Shown here piece by piece: positions 1 to 8,523 of a stretch of DNA of 47,965 bases. Both the position numbers and the translations under genes were made by a program. Within the stretch, counting starts at the first letter, position 1. Every line of letters starts with the position of its first letter. This DNA comes from UBA4720 sp038227135 (GTDB lineage Bacteria; Gemmatimonadota; Gemmatimonadetes; Gemmatimonadales; Gemmatimonadaceae): the NCBI GenBank assembly GCA_038227135.1, contig JBBRQC010000025.1:1-47965 (forward strand), in the 5' to 3' direction. The notes under the pieces were generated by a model, which was not told the origin of the DNA, did no database searches, and saw only the letters and a list, made by a program, of their open reading frames with translations.

Positions 1-203
1 CCCGCACGGGTGATTCCGCCGGCAGTGAACCCGGTGGCCCGGTTCGATATCTGGATCTGAGCGCCTTCAATGGGTTCGCCTCCAGGGCCGGTCACGGTTC
101 CACGGATGGCGCCGGTGGTTACACCCTGCGCAACGGCGCTGGCCGATCCGCCGACCAACATCGCGATAGCGGCAACGGCGGCAAATAGACGAATGCTGGT
201 CAT
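1..203 (-). CDS. TonB-dependent receptor-like protein, N-terminal fragment (partial)
   Basis: The gene starts at ATG 203-201 and runs off the left edge, so only about 67 residues are visible. They show a short basic start (MTSIRLF), a hydrophobic signal segment, a probable cleavage after SAVA before QG, and then a carboxypeptidase-regulatory-like beta strand pair (GAIRGTVTGPGGEPIEGAQI, then a strand containing NRATGF). That N-terminal plug extension is typical of outer-membrane TonB-dependent receptors of the SusC/oar type in Bacteroidota, Acidobacteriota and Gemmatimonadota. Nothing of the barrel is visible, so another secreted protein with the same domain remains possible. The 100 bases upstream (204-303) must hold its promoter; I see no convincing -35/-10 pair or strong Shine-Dalgarno there. 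Confidence 0.6.
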   Translation of the reverse strand, partial: MTSIRLFAAVAAIAMLVGGSASAVAQGVTTGAIRGTVTGPGGEPIEGAQIQISNRATGFTAGGITRA

Positions 204-303
204 GAAGTCTCGCTATTTAGGGGGAAGGAAACGTTGCTAAACTACGACCGAGGCCTTAAGCGCAGCAAGAGATATTCGCAAAAGGCGTGTCACGCTCTTG
301 GCG

Positions 304-1662
304 CTACTCGCCGTTTCCCCGATTTCGGGTGAGGTGGAAGACGGGGATTCCAATCAGGATCACCCCAAGGACCCCGAGCGTGGCGACCCGGCTGGACGGG
401 TCGATGATCGCGTTACCCAGCAAAAGAATCGTCGCGACTATGAAGATGGCGGGAACTACGGGATAACCCGGCACCCTGAACGGCGGCTGGTATCCCGCGC
501 GCCGGCGAAAGACGAAGACCGCCGCGACAGCAAGAGCATAGAACGGAACGATAGCGGTCACGAAAGTGTCGGCCAGCTGCTCGAAGGTTCCCAATAGGAC
601 GAATAGCACTCCGAGTCCTGCCTCGAGAGCGATCGCAACGCCGGGAGTCTGGAATTTTCTGTGCACCTTCGCGATCGGCTTGAACAGCAGGCCGTCGGCC
701 GCCATCGCAAAGAGAATCCGGGAGCCAGTCATCACCGATCCGTTGAGAGTTCCAAATGTCGAGACCATGACGGCGGCGGACACGAGCGCGATCCCGGCCG
801 CGCCCATCAACCTCTCGGCAACATCGGCGGCGACGAGATTCGAGTGGCGGATCTCCGCGACGGGCAACACCGACAGATACGCGACGTTTGCCAGGAGATA
901 TAGGGCGATGATGATAAGAGTCCCGTAGATCAGGACGCGGGGAAGATTTTTCTCGGGGTCCTTTACCTCGCCGCCCACGAAGCTCACGTCCGCCCAACCG
1001 TCGTAAACCCAGAGGACCGACACGAGTGCGAGTCCAAAGTGGGCGAAAGTAAAACTTCCGGCCGGGACCGCGGGCGTGAAATGACCTCCGGTGCGAGGCA
1101 GACCAATCGCGATCGCGAGGATAATGATCACAATCAAGGCGCCTGTCTTCGCCAGCGTCGTCACGTTCTGGACCAGCGAGCCCCACTTGATGCCGACGTA
1201 GTTGAACGTCGCGGTGAGGAGGATTGCGGCCGCCGCGACGTAATGGACGTACGCGCTGTACGGCGCCACTCGCGGATCGTAGCCGAGGACGCGAATGAAG
1301 TACTCGGAAAAAGTCGTGGAGATCGCTCCGAGCGCGGCAGCACGGATTAGCACTAGCTCGGCCCAGCCGAACAGAAAGGCAGGCAGTCTTCCCCACGCCT
1401 CTCGAATGAAGACGTAAACCCCACCAGTGCGCGGAAAGGCTCCGGCAACCTCGGCGAGCGTCAACGCTCCGCAGAGAGCGAAGAGGCCGCCCGTGAGCCA
1501 GATTGCGAGAAGCGGCAGCGGACCGGGCAGCTTGTCCGCGATGCCAGCGGGCGATCGAAAAATTCCCGAGCCGATCGTCGAGCCGACGAGAACGGCTACC
1601 GCGCTCCACAGACCGAGTCGGCGCGGAAGCGATGAGGCGCGAGCGAAATCCGAGTCCGTCAT
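304..1662 (-). CDS. APC-family amino-acid permease
   Basis: A 452-residue integral membrane protein of the amino acid-polyamine-organocation superfamily, expected to move an amino acid across the inner membrane by proton symport or exchange. The N-terminal helix carries the family signature GSTIGSGIFRSP, and about twelve hydrophobic segments follow, the usual LeuT-fold count. The length fits LAT/xCT-like bacterial permeases. I chose ATG 1662 (MTDSDFARASSLPRRLGLW) because the open frame upstream to 1740 encodes an arginine-rich stretch unlike the family. The substrate cannot be read from sequence. It is divergent from the respiratory operon beginning at 1757, so the 94 bases between them must carry both promoters. 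Confidence 0.85.
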   Translation of the reverse strand: MTDSDFARASSLPRRLGLWSAVAVLVGSTIGSGIFRSPAGIADKLPGPLPLLAIWLTGGLFALCGALTLAEVAGAFPRTGGVYVFIREAWGRLPAFLFGWAELVLIRAAALGAISTTFSEYFIRVLGYDPRVAPYSAYVHYVAAAAILLTATFNYVGIKWGSLVQNVTTLAKTGALIVIIILAIAIGLPRTGGHFTPAVPAGSFTFAHFGLALVSVLWVYDGWADVSFVGGEVKDPEKNLPRVLIYGTLIIIALYLLANVAYLSVLPVAEIRHSNLVAADVAERLMGAAGIALVSAAVMVSTFGTLNGSVMTGSRILFAMAADGLLFKPIAKVHRKFQTPGVAIALEAGLGVLFVLLGTFEQLADTFVTAIVPFYALAVAAVFVFRRRAGYQPPFRVPGYPVVPAIFIVATILLLGNAIIDPSSRVATLGVLGVILIGIPVFHLTRNRGNGE

Positions 1663-1756
1663 CCGGATACGGTAGTGCAAAGCCACTCTGTGCGCGAGTA
1701 GCTTTATGGCGCGGCGAATTCGCGCTGCGCCATCTCGCACATCTCACTTCTGACAA

Positions 1757-2062
1757 ATGAATCAGCCGCTGGCTGAGGCAATTTTTTGGATCGCAGCCTT
1801 TGCGTGCTTAGTCGCGGAGATCGCGATATTGCGGTCGACATACGCAGCCCGGCGCGTTCAAAAATCAGATCTGGTGCCGTCCTCATCGCGGGGCGGCGAG
1901 ATCACCTGGGCCGTACTTCCTGCAGTCATGCTGGCGTTCCTGCTGACCGCGACTTGGCGAAGGATCGAGGCGAGAGCGGCTCACATGGGGACGATGGATC
2001 ATTCGGGAATGCAGCACTCCATGCCGATGCCCGGGATGACGCCTCCGCCTTCGCTGCGCTGA
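1757..2062 (+). CDS. COX2-type transmembrane hairpin protein with Met/His-rich tail, no CuA domain
   Basis: This 101-residue membrane protein has two hydrophobic helices (about residues 6-25 and 49-65). The second is preceded by a segment resembling the second helix of cytochrome c oxidase subunit II (EITWAVLPAVMLAFLLTATW; compare the usual EIxWTxxPxxIL). The cupredoxin domain that binds CuA in a real subunit II is absent. Instead residues 75-95 form a tail rich in methionine and histidine (HMGTMDHSGMQHSMPMPGM), of the kind seen in periplasmic copper-binding proteins. It ends 1 base before ctaA, so it is probably co-translated with heme A and heme O synthesis. My inference is a copper-handling or oxidase-assembly accessory protein; a degenerate oxidase subunit is the alternative. 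Confidence 0.6.
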   Translation: MNQPLAEAIFWIAAFACLVAEIAILRSTYAARRVQKSDLVPSSSRGGEITWAVLPAVMLAFLLTATWRRIEARAAHMGTMDHSGMQHSMPMPGMTPPPSLR

Positions 2063-2063
2063 G

Positions 2064-3032
2064 ATGCAAACCATAAGACGACTCGGCTATCTCGCGCTCG
2101 TGCTCGGATTCGCGCAGATAGTTTTCGGCGCTGTCGTGCGAATCACTGGTTCCGGAATGGGTTGCGGGGACCATTGGCCTGACTGCTACGGCTCGTTCAC
2201 TCCCGCGCCGAACGCGCCCAATCTTCTGATAGAGATCTCGCATCGGTACGGCGCCGCGGCGCTGTCGCTGGCCATTCTGGCGCTTGCGATCGCCGCCTGG
2301 TTGAAGCGGCGTGAACCGGGCATGAGTGGTGGTGGAGGCGTACTACGGCCATCCGTGATCGCTATGCTGCTCGTAGCCGTGGCCGCGCTGTTTGGAGCCG
2401 TGACGGTGAAGATGCAGCTCAATCCAGTCGTCGTCGCCATTCATCTCGCGATTGCGATGTCGCTGCTCGCGCTAATCGTGGTGGTGGTGGTTCGCGCGGG
2501 TGGACTGGGCTCGACGACCTTGACCGCTGGCGGTCAGCGCACGTTTCGCTCCGCTCGCGGTGCCGTCGGGCTCACGTTTCTGGCACTGGTGTTCGGCGCG
2601 CTGACCGCCAATACACCGGGGGCGGCGGCGGCTTGTCGGGGTTTCCCGTGGTGTACATCGGTGGCCGAATACGGCCTTCCGCTCTGGATACAGGTGACCC
2701 ACCGGATCATCGCGGTGTTGCTGTTCGGGCATCTGATAGGGATCCACATAGGGGTGCGGAAGCGGAACGAGCCCGGGCCGATTCGAAATGCGGCGCGGGC
2801 AGCGCTTGGATTCGTGACTCTGCAAATCCTGGTCGCCGGAGCAATGGTCGGGATGCATTTCCCGCCGTCGCTGCGCTCGCTGCATCAGGCGGTCGGTACG
2901 GCTCTCTGGATCGTAGTAGTAGCACTCGCCTCGCTGTCGGAAGGATCGCGTGCCAGCGCTGGTAAATCCGAGATCGTCCGCGAGTCCCCGTCGCGCGGGG
3001 AGTTCGCCACGCCTGAAGGTGTCAGCACCTGA
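2064..3032 (+). CDS. ctaA: Heme A synthase (COX15/CtaA family)
   Basis: This 322-residue inner-membrane protein oxidises the methyl group of heme O to the formyl group of heme A for aa3-type oxidases. The N-terminal family signature GAVVRITGSGMGCGDHWPDC lies at residues 22-41 and carries the first cysteine pair (Cys34, Cys41). EISHRYG follows with Glu57 and His60. Further conserved histidines are His127, His213 (THR) and His274 (LHQ), the expected heme ligands of the two four-helix bundles. A second cysteine pair is Cys191/Cys197. About eight helices are visible. The ATG lies 1 base after the previous stop, and the stop TGA shares its last base with the ctaB ATG, so translation is probably coupled. 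The C-terminal 30 residues are polar and variable. Confidence 0.95.
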   Translation: MQTIRRLGYLALVLGFAQIVFGAVVRITGSGMGCGDHWPDCYGSFTPAPNAPNLLIEISHRYGAAALSLAILALAIAAWLKRREPGMSGGGGVLRPSVIAMLLVAVAALFGAVTVKMQLNPVVVAIHLAIAMSLLALIVVVVVRAGGLGSTTLTAGGQRTFRSARGAVGLTFLALVFGALTANTPGAAAACRGFPWCTSVAEYGLPLWIQVTHRIIAVLLFGHLIGIHIGVRKRNEPGPIRNAARAALGFVTLQILVAGAMVGMHFPPSLRSLHQAVGTALWIVVVALASLSEGSRASAGKSEIVRESPSRGEFATPEGVST

Positions 3033-3922
3033 TGGGGATCGCCGCGAGGGACCACGCACAACCATCGCTGCTGCGCGACCTGGTGATGCTCACGAAGCCG
3101 CGCATCATCTCCCTTCTGCTGGTGACGACGGTCGCACCGATGTTCGTCGCTGGCAATCCAGGCTGGGTGCTCGTGGTCGTGGTGCTGGTGGGCGGATACC
3201 TGATGGCTGGCGGTGCCAACGCGGTCAACATGTACCTCGATCGCGACATCGACACCCAGATGTCCCGGACGAGACTTCGTCCCATCCCAAGCGGGCGCAT
3301 GGGAGCGCGGGCGGTACTTGCCTTCGGGGTCGCGCTGGCCACCGCCGCGACATTCCTGCTCGCGCGGTTCACCAACGTGCTCGCCGCACTGCTCGCGCTG
3401 GGCGGATTTTACTTCTACGTCTTCGTGTATACGCGCTGGCTCAAGCGCACCACGCCTCAGAACATCGTCATTGGCGGGGCTGCGGGAGCATTTCCTCCGC
3501 TGGTTGGGTGGGCAGCGATGACGGGGTCCATCGACCTGACCGCGGTTTATCTGTTTCTGATCATTTTTTACTGGACGCCGCCGCATTTCTGGGCTCTCGC
3601 CCTCCTCAAGCAGCGCGACTACGGAAATGCCGGTGTTCCGATGGCGCCGCTGGTGTGGGGTGAACGGGAGACGATGCGGCAGATGGTGTGGTACAACGTG
3701 ATCCTGATTGCGCTCACGCTTTTGCCGGCGACGTTCGGAGCGTTCGGGACCATATACCTCATCACCGCGCTCGTCCTCGGCGGTACGCTGCTCGTTGGCG
3801 TAATTCGTGTCGCCACGGCCAAGGAGTGGACCAAGCCTGCATGGCAAGTCTACAAGTTCTCACTGCTCTATCTCGCGCTGCTCTTCCTCGCCATGGTGAT
3901 CGATCGAAAGGTGCTCGGCTGA
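3032..3922 (+). CDS. ctaB: Protoheme IX farnesyltransferase (heme O synthase)
   Basis: A 296-residue UbiA-family membrane prenyltransferase that adds farnesyl to protoheme to make heme O, the substrate of CtaA. It has the first aspartate-rich motif NMYLDRDID (residues 66-74), followed by TRLRPIPSGR, both diagnostic for heme O synthases. YTRWLKR and the YWTPPHFWALAL helix are also characteristic. About nine hydrophobic segments are present and the length is standard. It overlaps ctaA by one base, and the next gene's ATG overlaps its own TGA in the same way, so ctaA, ctaB and the ABC transporter form one operon. Confidence 0.96.
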   Translation: MGIAARDHAQPSLLRDLVMLTKPRIISLLLVTTVAPMFVAGNPGWVLVVVVLVGGYLMAGGANAVNMYLDRDIDTQMSRTRLRPIPSGRMGARAVLAFGVALATAATFLLARFTNVLAALLALGGFYFYVFVYTRWLKRTTPQNIVIGGAAGAFPPLVGWAAMTGSIDLTAVYLFLIIFYWTPPHFWALALLKQRDYGNAGVPMAPLVWGERETMRQMVWYNVILIALTLLPATFGAFGTIYLITALVLGGTLLVGVIRVATAKEWTKPAWQVYKFSLLYLALLFLAMVIDRKVLG

Positions 3923-5751
3923 TGCCGTCGCCTCAATTCGCGGTTTCAGCGCAGCGGCCGACGCCCCGCGCACGTCCCGCGGTATCGTCGCCACGCCCGC
4001 TTCGTCGATTGGTCCCGCGCATCCGCCCGTTTCTCGCCCGCCTCGCAACCGCTTTGGTATGTCTGCTGGGCAGCGCCGCGATCGCTCTGGCATTTCCGCA
4101 AATCGTCCGGCGCCTGCTCGACGCCGCGTTCATATCGGCTGATTCCAGCCTGCTCAACCGGATCGCAATCGGACTGCTGGTTTTGTTCGCGATTCAGGCT
4201 CTCCTCAACTTCGTCCAGGTGTACCTGCTCACCTCGACTTCCGAGTTGGTCATCGCTCAGCTCAGGAAAGACCTTTTTGCCAGGCTCATCCTTCTGTCGC
4301 CAGGATTTTTCACGGAGCGTCGGACTGGCGAGCTGACGAGCCGTCTCTCGGCGGACACGGCCGTTCTCCAGACGGTTCTCAGCTACAACCTCTCGGAGTT
4401 CGCCCGGCAGACGCTCTTCCTGATCGGGGGAATCGTCCTGCTCACGCTCACGCACCCGCGACTTACCGCGACTACGCTCGCCGTAGTCCCACTCGTCGTA
4501 GGAACCGCGATTCTTTTCGGACGCGCATTGCGACGCGCGAGCACTGGTGTTCAGGATCGCGTCGCCGAGGCGACAGGCACGGCCGACGAGGCATTTTCGC
4601 AGATCAGAACGGTTCAGAGCTTCACGCGTGAGGCGGAAGAGGTACGCAGGTACGGCGCGCATCTGGTGGATGTAATCGCCGCAGCCATGCGTCGCGCGAG
4701 AATTCGCGGAACCTTTTTTGGCATTCTTACCTTCTGCGGTTTTGGAGGCGTGGTCGCGGTTCTCTGGCAGGGCGGGCGCCTGGTCCTCGAGGGGACGCTC
4801 ACCGCCGGGGCTCTCGTTTCGTTCCTGCTCTACGCGTTGTATGTGGCGGGCGCGATCGGTTCGCTTGCGTCGTTATTTGGGGCTTATCAGGAAGCCGTTG
4901 GCGCCGCACGACGAGTTTTTGACCTGCTCGAGGCCGAGTCCTCGGTAAAGGATCCAGTGGCTCCGCAGTCGCTTTCGCGCCCGTTGCGGGGCGAGATCTC
5001 GATGGACAACGTCTCATTCCGCTACAATCCCAATCTTCCGGAAGTGCTTCACGGAGTGTCGCTGAGAATTGGGGCGGGCGAGGTTGTCGCGCTGGTGGGT
5101 CCGAGCGGCGCGGGCAAGACGACGATCGTGTCACTCCTGCCGAGGTTCTGGGACGTGACTGGCGGACGGATCACGTTCGACGGAATCGAGATTCGCGATC
5201 TTTCCCTCGCTGAGCTTCGAGGCGCGATCGGCATCGTGCCCCAGGAGCCGACTCTGTTCAGCGGCACGATCCGGGAGAACATCGCCTATGCCCGAATTGG
5301 CGACGATGGCTCGCAGCCTTCTGAAGATGCGGTTCGCGCAGCTGCAAAGGCCGCCCACGCGGTCGAGTTCATCGAGCGCCTTCCCGACGGGTTCGACACA
5401 CGCGTCGGAGAGCGTGGCGTCAAGCTGTCCGGCGGACAGCGCCAGCGAATTGCAATCGCCAGAGTCTTTCTCAAAAACCCCGCGCTGGTGATTCTCGACG
5501 AGGCCACGTCGAGCCTGGACAGCGAGAGCGAACGACTCGTGGAGCAGGCGATGGAGGACCTGTTGCGCGCGAGGTCGACGCTGATAATCGCGCACCGATT
5601 GAGCACGGTGCTGCGCGCGGACAGGGTGGTGGTGATCGATCGCGGAGTAATCGTGGAGGAGGGGCGACACCAGGATCTTCTCGCGTCCGAGGGAGTTTAC
5701 TCGAGGCTATATCGCGGGCAGTTCAGGCCCGGGGACGCGCTCGTCGGATAG
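3922..5751 (+). CDS. ABC exporter, fused membrane and ATPase domains (MsbA/BmrA type)
   Basis: A 609-residue half-transporter with an N-terminal six-helix exporter domain (about residues 30-335) and a C-terminal nucleotide-binding domain. Walker A is GPSGAGKTT (from Gly393), the signature is LSGGQRQR (from Leu502), Walker B is VILDEATSS with Asp526/Glu527, and the H-loop is IIAHRLS. It would act as a homodimer exporting a lipid, peptide or drug. I chose ATG 3922, which overlaps the ctaB stop; the open frame extends upstream but only through ctaB. The N-terminus is proline/arginine-rich and cytoplasmic. The operon position suggests a link with heme or oxidase assembly, but sequence alone cannot exclude a lipid flippase. 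Confidence 0.92.
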   Translation: MPSPQFAVSAQRPTPRARPAVSSPRPLRRLVPRIRPFLARLATALVCLLGSAAIALAFPQIVRRLLDAAFISADSSLLNRIAIGLLVLFAIQALLNFVQVYLLTSTSELVIAQLRKDLFARLILLSPGFFTERRTGELTSRLSADTAVLQTVLSYNLSEFARQTLFLIGGIVLLTLTHPRLTATTLAVVPLVVGTAILFGRALRRASTGVQDRVAEATGTADEAFSQIRTVQSFTREAEEVRRYGAHLVDVIAAAMRRARIRGTFFGILTFCGFGGVVAVLWQGGRLVLEGTLTAGALVSFLLYALYVAGAIGSLASLFGAYQEAVGAARRVFDLLEAESSVKDPVAPQSLSRPLRGEISMDNVSFRYNPNLPEVLHGVSLRIGAGEVVALVGPSGAGKTTIVSLLPRFWDVTGGRITFDGIEIRDLSLAELRGAIGIVPQEPTLFSGTIRENIAYARIGDDGSQPSEDAVRAAAKAAHAVEFIERLPDGFDTRVGERGVKLSGGQRQRIAIARVFLKNPALVILDEATSSLDSESERLVEQAMEDLLRARSTLIIAHRLSTVLRADRVVVIDRGVIVEEGRHQDLLASEGVYSRLYRGQFRPGDALVG

Positions 5752-5785
5752 CTTCGACGCCCGAGGCAGCCAAGCCCGGGGAACC

Positions 5786-6736
5786 TTACCTCGGCGGCGG
5801 CGGACCTTTTGGTTCGGTTACCGGCGTACTGGATGCGGTGGGAAGAATCGGTACGGCAGGCGTGCTCGAGGCAGCCGGTCGGACAGATTCCGCGGGAGCC
5901 TGGGTCGGAACAGCAGGGCCGTTCGTGGCGGTTGGCCGGATGCGGAATGCCACGCTCGCCTGCTGACCGGCGGTCACGGTTACGCTGTCGTCGGCGAAAC
6001 CAAGAGCTGGATGCCACGCGCGTACGCGGTACCTCCCGGCCGGAATTCCGTCGATGCTGAAGGTGCCTGAAGCAGTGGTTAGCGCAAAGTAGGGGTGATC
6101 GAGCACTGCGATCCACGCGTGGGTCCAGGGGTGTTGCTCGCATACGACCTCTATCTCGGCTGGCTCCCTGAATTTGTCCACCGGAACGACTTCGCCATCG
6201 TCATTGAATGGAGCGAGGCCCACGACCTGCCCCGTACCAACATTGATGAAGCGGTTCGTGTGGAGCGTGCGGTCATCGTTGCTGACGTTGAGGGTCGCGT
6301 TCGTGGTAATCGCCTGTACGTACGGATCCAGCGTACAAGCATCGTTCGTGAGCTCGAAGCGCCGCTCGATCGGAAATGCCTTTCCGGTCCGAATGTCCGT
6401 GATCCACACCACAGCGCCGCCCACCCGACTGCCCGTGAGCGAGATGTTCTTGACCATCACCGAAGTGCCGCACGCGCTTTGATCCGACGTCGGATGAATG
6501 ACAGCCGCCACCGGAGCCGTTCCCTCGAAGTCAACGCTCCCGGTGATCGTACCGCCAACAGAGACCGGTACCACCTGGTACGGCTGGGACGAGGGTGCGA
6601 TCACAGACGGACGTGGAGGAACTCCGCCATCCGGTGAGCTCGGGACGTTCCTCGGGTGAGCGGAAGCGGTGTCGTCGTGCGAGCAGGCCAGCACGACGGC
6701 GAAGAGTATTGAAAAGCCGGAAAACCTGCGGGGCAT
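5786..6736 (-). CDS. Lipoprotein with carboxypeptidase-regulatory-like/cupredoxin-like domain
   Basis: A 316-residue exported protein. The lipobox is VVLAC with lipidated Cys18. After a proline-rich linker comes a beta-rich domain (about residues 58-265). It opens with GGTITGSVDFEGTAPV, contains the Cys-x-x-His segment VVCEQHPWTHAWIAVLDHPY, and closes with a carboxypeptidase-regulatory-like module (GTFSIDGIPAGRYRVRAWHP). Similar proteins in environmental genomes often sit next to cytochromes or copper proteins, and the Cys/His cluster could bind metal. The C-terminal 50 residues are a Pro/Ala/Ser/Thr-rich tail. It converges on the ABC transporter gene with 34 bases between stops. Function is not established. 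Confidence 0.6.
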   Translation of the reverse strand: MPRRFSGFSILFAVVLACSHDDTASAHPRNVPSSPDGGVPPRPSVIAPSSQPYQVVPVSVGGTITGSVDFEGTAPVAAVIHPTSDQSACGTSVMVKNISLTGSRVGGAVVWITDIRTGKAFPIERRFELTNDACTLDPYVQAITTNATLNVSNDDRTLHTNRFINVGTGQVVGLAPFNDDGEVVPVDKFREPAEIEVVCEQHPWTHAWIAVLDHPYFALTTASGTFSIDGIPAGRYRVRAWHPALGFADDSVTVTAGQQASVAFRIRPTATNGPAVPTQAPAESVRPAASSTPAVPILPTASSTPVTEPKGPPPPR

Positions 6737-6790
6737 TTATGGCGAGCAGAAGTGAAGTTCAGCCGTTGGAAAGGCAAGCGATATGCCGCG

Positions 6791-8476
6791 CTATTTCGCC
6801 TGGTACACGCGCTTCCCACCGATCCAGGTTGAAATTACTCTCGTGCCGAGGATTTCGGTGTCGGGCACGCGCATGATGTCGCGGTCGAGCACGACGAAGT
6901 CGGCGTACTTTCCGGGGGTCAGTGAGCCCAGCAACGATTCCTGAAATCCGGCGTACGCGGCCCAGATGGTCATCGACTGAAGAGCTTCTTCGCGGGTCAT
7001 TTTCTGGTCGGCGTACCACCCGCCGACCGGTGAATTCTGTGGATCCTGGCGGGTGACAGCAGCATGAAAGGTGAGGAGCGGATTAACCTCTTCAACCGGG
7101 AAATCGGTCCCATTCGGAATCACGACACCAGTGTTGAGCAGTGACCGCCACGCGTAGGCGCCGCGGATGCGGTCCGGACCCACACGCGACTCGGCCCACC
7201 GCATATCGCTCGTCTGATGCGTAGCCTGCATCGAAGGGATGACGCCAAGCTTCGCGAAGCGCGGGATATCCTGCGGACTAATCACTTGAGCGTGCTCCAC
7301 CCGGAAGCGGTGGTCAGCCCTGGGCACGGTTCGCAGAGCAGAGTCAAACGCATCGAGAGCGATGCGGTTGCCGCGATCGCCGATGGCGTGGACGTTCACC
7401 TGGAACCCTCTGCGCAGCGCCGACTCCGCCCAGCTGCGGATGTGAGCGGGCGGCGAAAGAAGGTGGCCCGAGTTCGCAGAGTCGTCGCTGTAAGGCGCGA
7501 GGAGTGCAGCCCCTCGTGAGCCAAGGGCTCCATCGGCGTAGAGCTTGATTGCGCGAATCCAGAGGTGTCCATCATAAAGCGCGCTCTGAGGTCCGCGGCG
7601 GAGATAAGGATGCTCGAGGGCGACCCTGGACGTCGGCTCTCCCGGGTCGCTGATCATCACGTAATTGCGAAGCTTGTAGATGCCTTCTTTCGCCAGCTCT
7701 TCGTAAATGCCAATTGTCTCGGGACTCTCACCTGCATCGTGGATTCCCGTGAGACCCCACCGATTGCATTCGTCTATCGCCGCGAGGATCGCCTTTCGCG
7801 TATCGGCGCGCGTCGCTGCCGGTACGCTCCGGGTTATCAGGGTTCTGGCGTTGTCGATGAACAAACCCGAGAGCGAACCAGAAGGAAGCTTCAGAATCCG
7901 CCCTCCGGCCGGCTCCGGGGTCGCAGCCGTCACGTGCGCACGCTCCATCGCCCTTGCATTTGCGACCAGGGCATGCCCATCGATTCTTTCGAGTACGACC
8001 GGATTGTCGGGAAAGGCGCGCGACAGCGCTTCATGCGTGGGGAATTCCCGGCCCGGCCAACGGGTCTGATCCCACCCACTGCCGAAAATCCATTCGCCTG
8101 GTTTCACGTCTTTCGCCCATGCTTTCACGCGATCGATTGCTTCCTGGTATGAGCTCGATCCGGCAAGATTGACGGTCCGGAGAATGGTGCCGAGGTGGAG
8201 AAGGTGCGCATGCGCGTCGATGATGCCGGGAAGGACCGTCGCCCCGTGCAGATCGATCACCTGGGCTGTCCGGGCGCCGAGCACTCTGGCTTCGGCATCG
8301 GAGCCGACGAAAAGGATGCGACCACCGCCGATAGCAAGCGCCGTTACTTCCGGGCGCGCGTCGTCCACGGTGTAGATGTGCCCATTGGTGAGAACGAGAT
8401 CCGCCGAGCCCTGCGCCCCAAGCAGGATTGGTGCGAGCATCGCCAACCCGAAGTAGCTTGAAAGATGTTTTTTCAT
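6791..8476 (-). CDS. Secreted amidohydrolase (YtcJ-like, amidohydrolase family 3)
   Basis: A 561-residue metal-dependent hydrolase of the amidohydrolase superfamily with a cleavable signal peptide (MKKHLSSYFGLAMLAPILLG, cut near AQG). Metal-site motifs are DAHAH (His89/His91), KLYADGALGSRGA with the carboxylated-lysine-type Lys, NVHAIGDRG, RVEHAQ and NGTDFPVE, in the order expected for the YtcJ branch. These enzymes hydrolyse amide or ester bonds of mostly unknown natural substrates. I chose ATG 8476 because the signal peptide begins there; the frame is open further upstream but reads into the divergent gene. The divergent promoter region shared with the next gene is only 47 bases. Confidence 0.88.
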   Translation of the reverse strand: MKKHLSSYFGLAMLAPILLGAQGSADLVLTNGHIYTVDDARPEVTALAIGGGRILFVGSDAEARVLGARTAQVIDLHGATVLPGIIDAHAHLLHLGTILRTVNLAGSSSYQEAIDRVKAWAKDVKPGEWIFGSGWDQTRWPGREFPTHEALSRAFPDNPVVLERIDGHALVANARAMERAHVTAATPEPAGGRILKLPSGSLSGLFIDNARTLITRSVPAATRADTRKAILAAIDECNRWGLTGIHDAGESPETIGIYEELAKEGIYKLRNYVMISDPGEPTSRVALEHPYLRRGPQSALYDGHLWIRAIKLYADGALGSRGAALLAPYSDDSANSGHLLSPPAHIRSWAESALRRGFQVNVHAIGDRGNRIALDAFDSALRTVPRADHRFRVEHAQVISPQDIPRFAKLGVIPSMQATHQTSDMRWAESRVGPDRIRGAYAWRSLLNTGVVIPNGTDFPVEEVNPLLTFHAAVTRQDPQNSPVGGWYADQKMTREEALQSMTIWAAYAGFQESLLGSLTPGKYADFVVLDRDIMRVPDTEILGTRVISTWIGGKRVYQAK

Positions 8477-8523
8477 GTTAGCGAGTTTGCTCACCGTATT
8501 GCACGCACACAAGGACAGCCCGC

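Noticed and set aside
413..1756. Long open frame opposite and overlapping the amino-acid permease (minus, other frame), rich in Arg/Ser.
   Set aside because: It is composed of low-complexity Arg/Ser/Ala residues, has no motif, and the permease frame fully explains the conservation pattern; GC-rich DNA leaves such frames open by chance.
2885..3847. Minus-strand open frame over ctaA-ctaB (320 residues, Arg/His-rich).
   Set aside because: It runs antisense to two clear membrane enzymes and shows only compositional residues.
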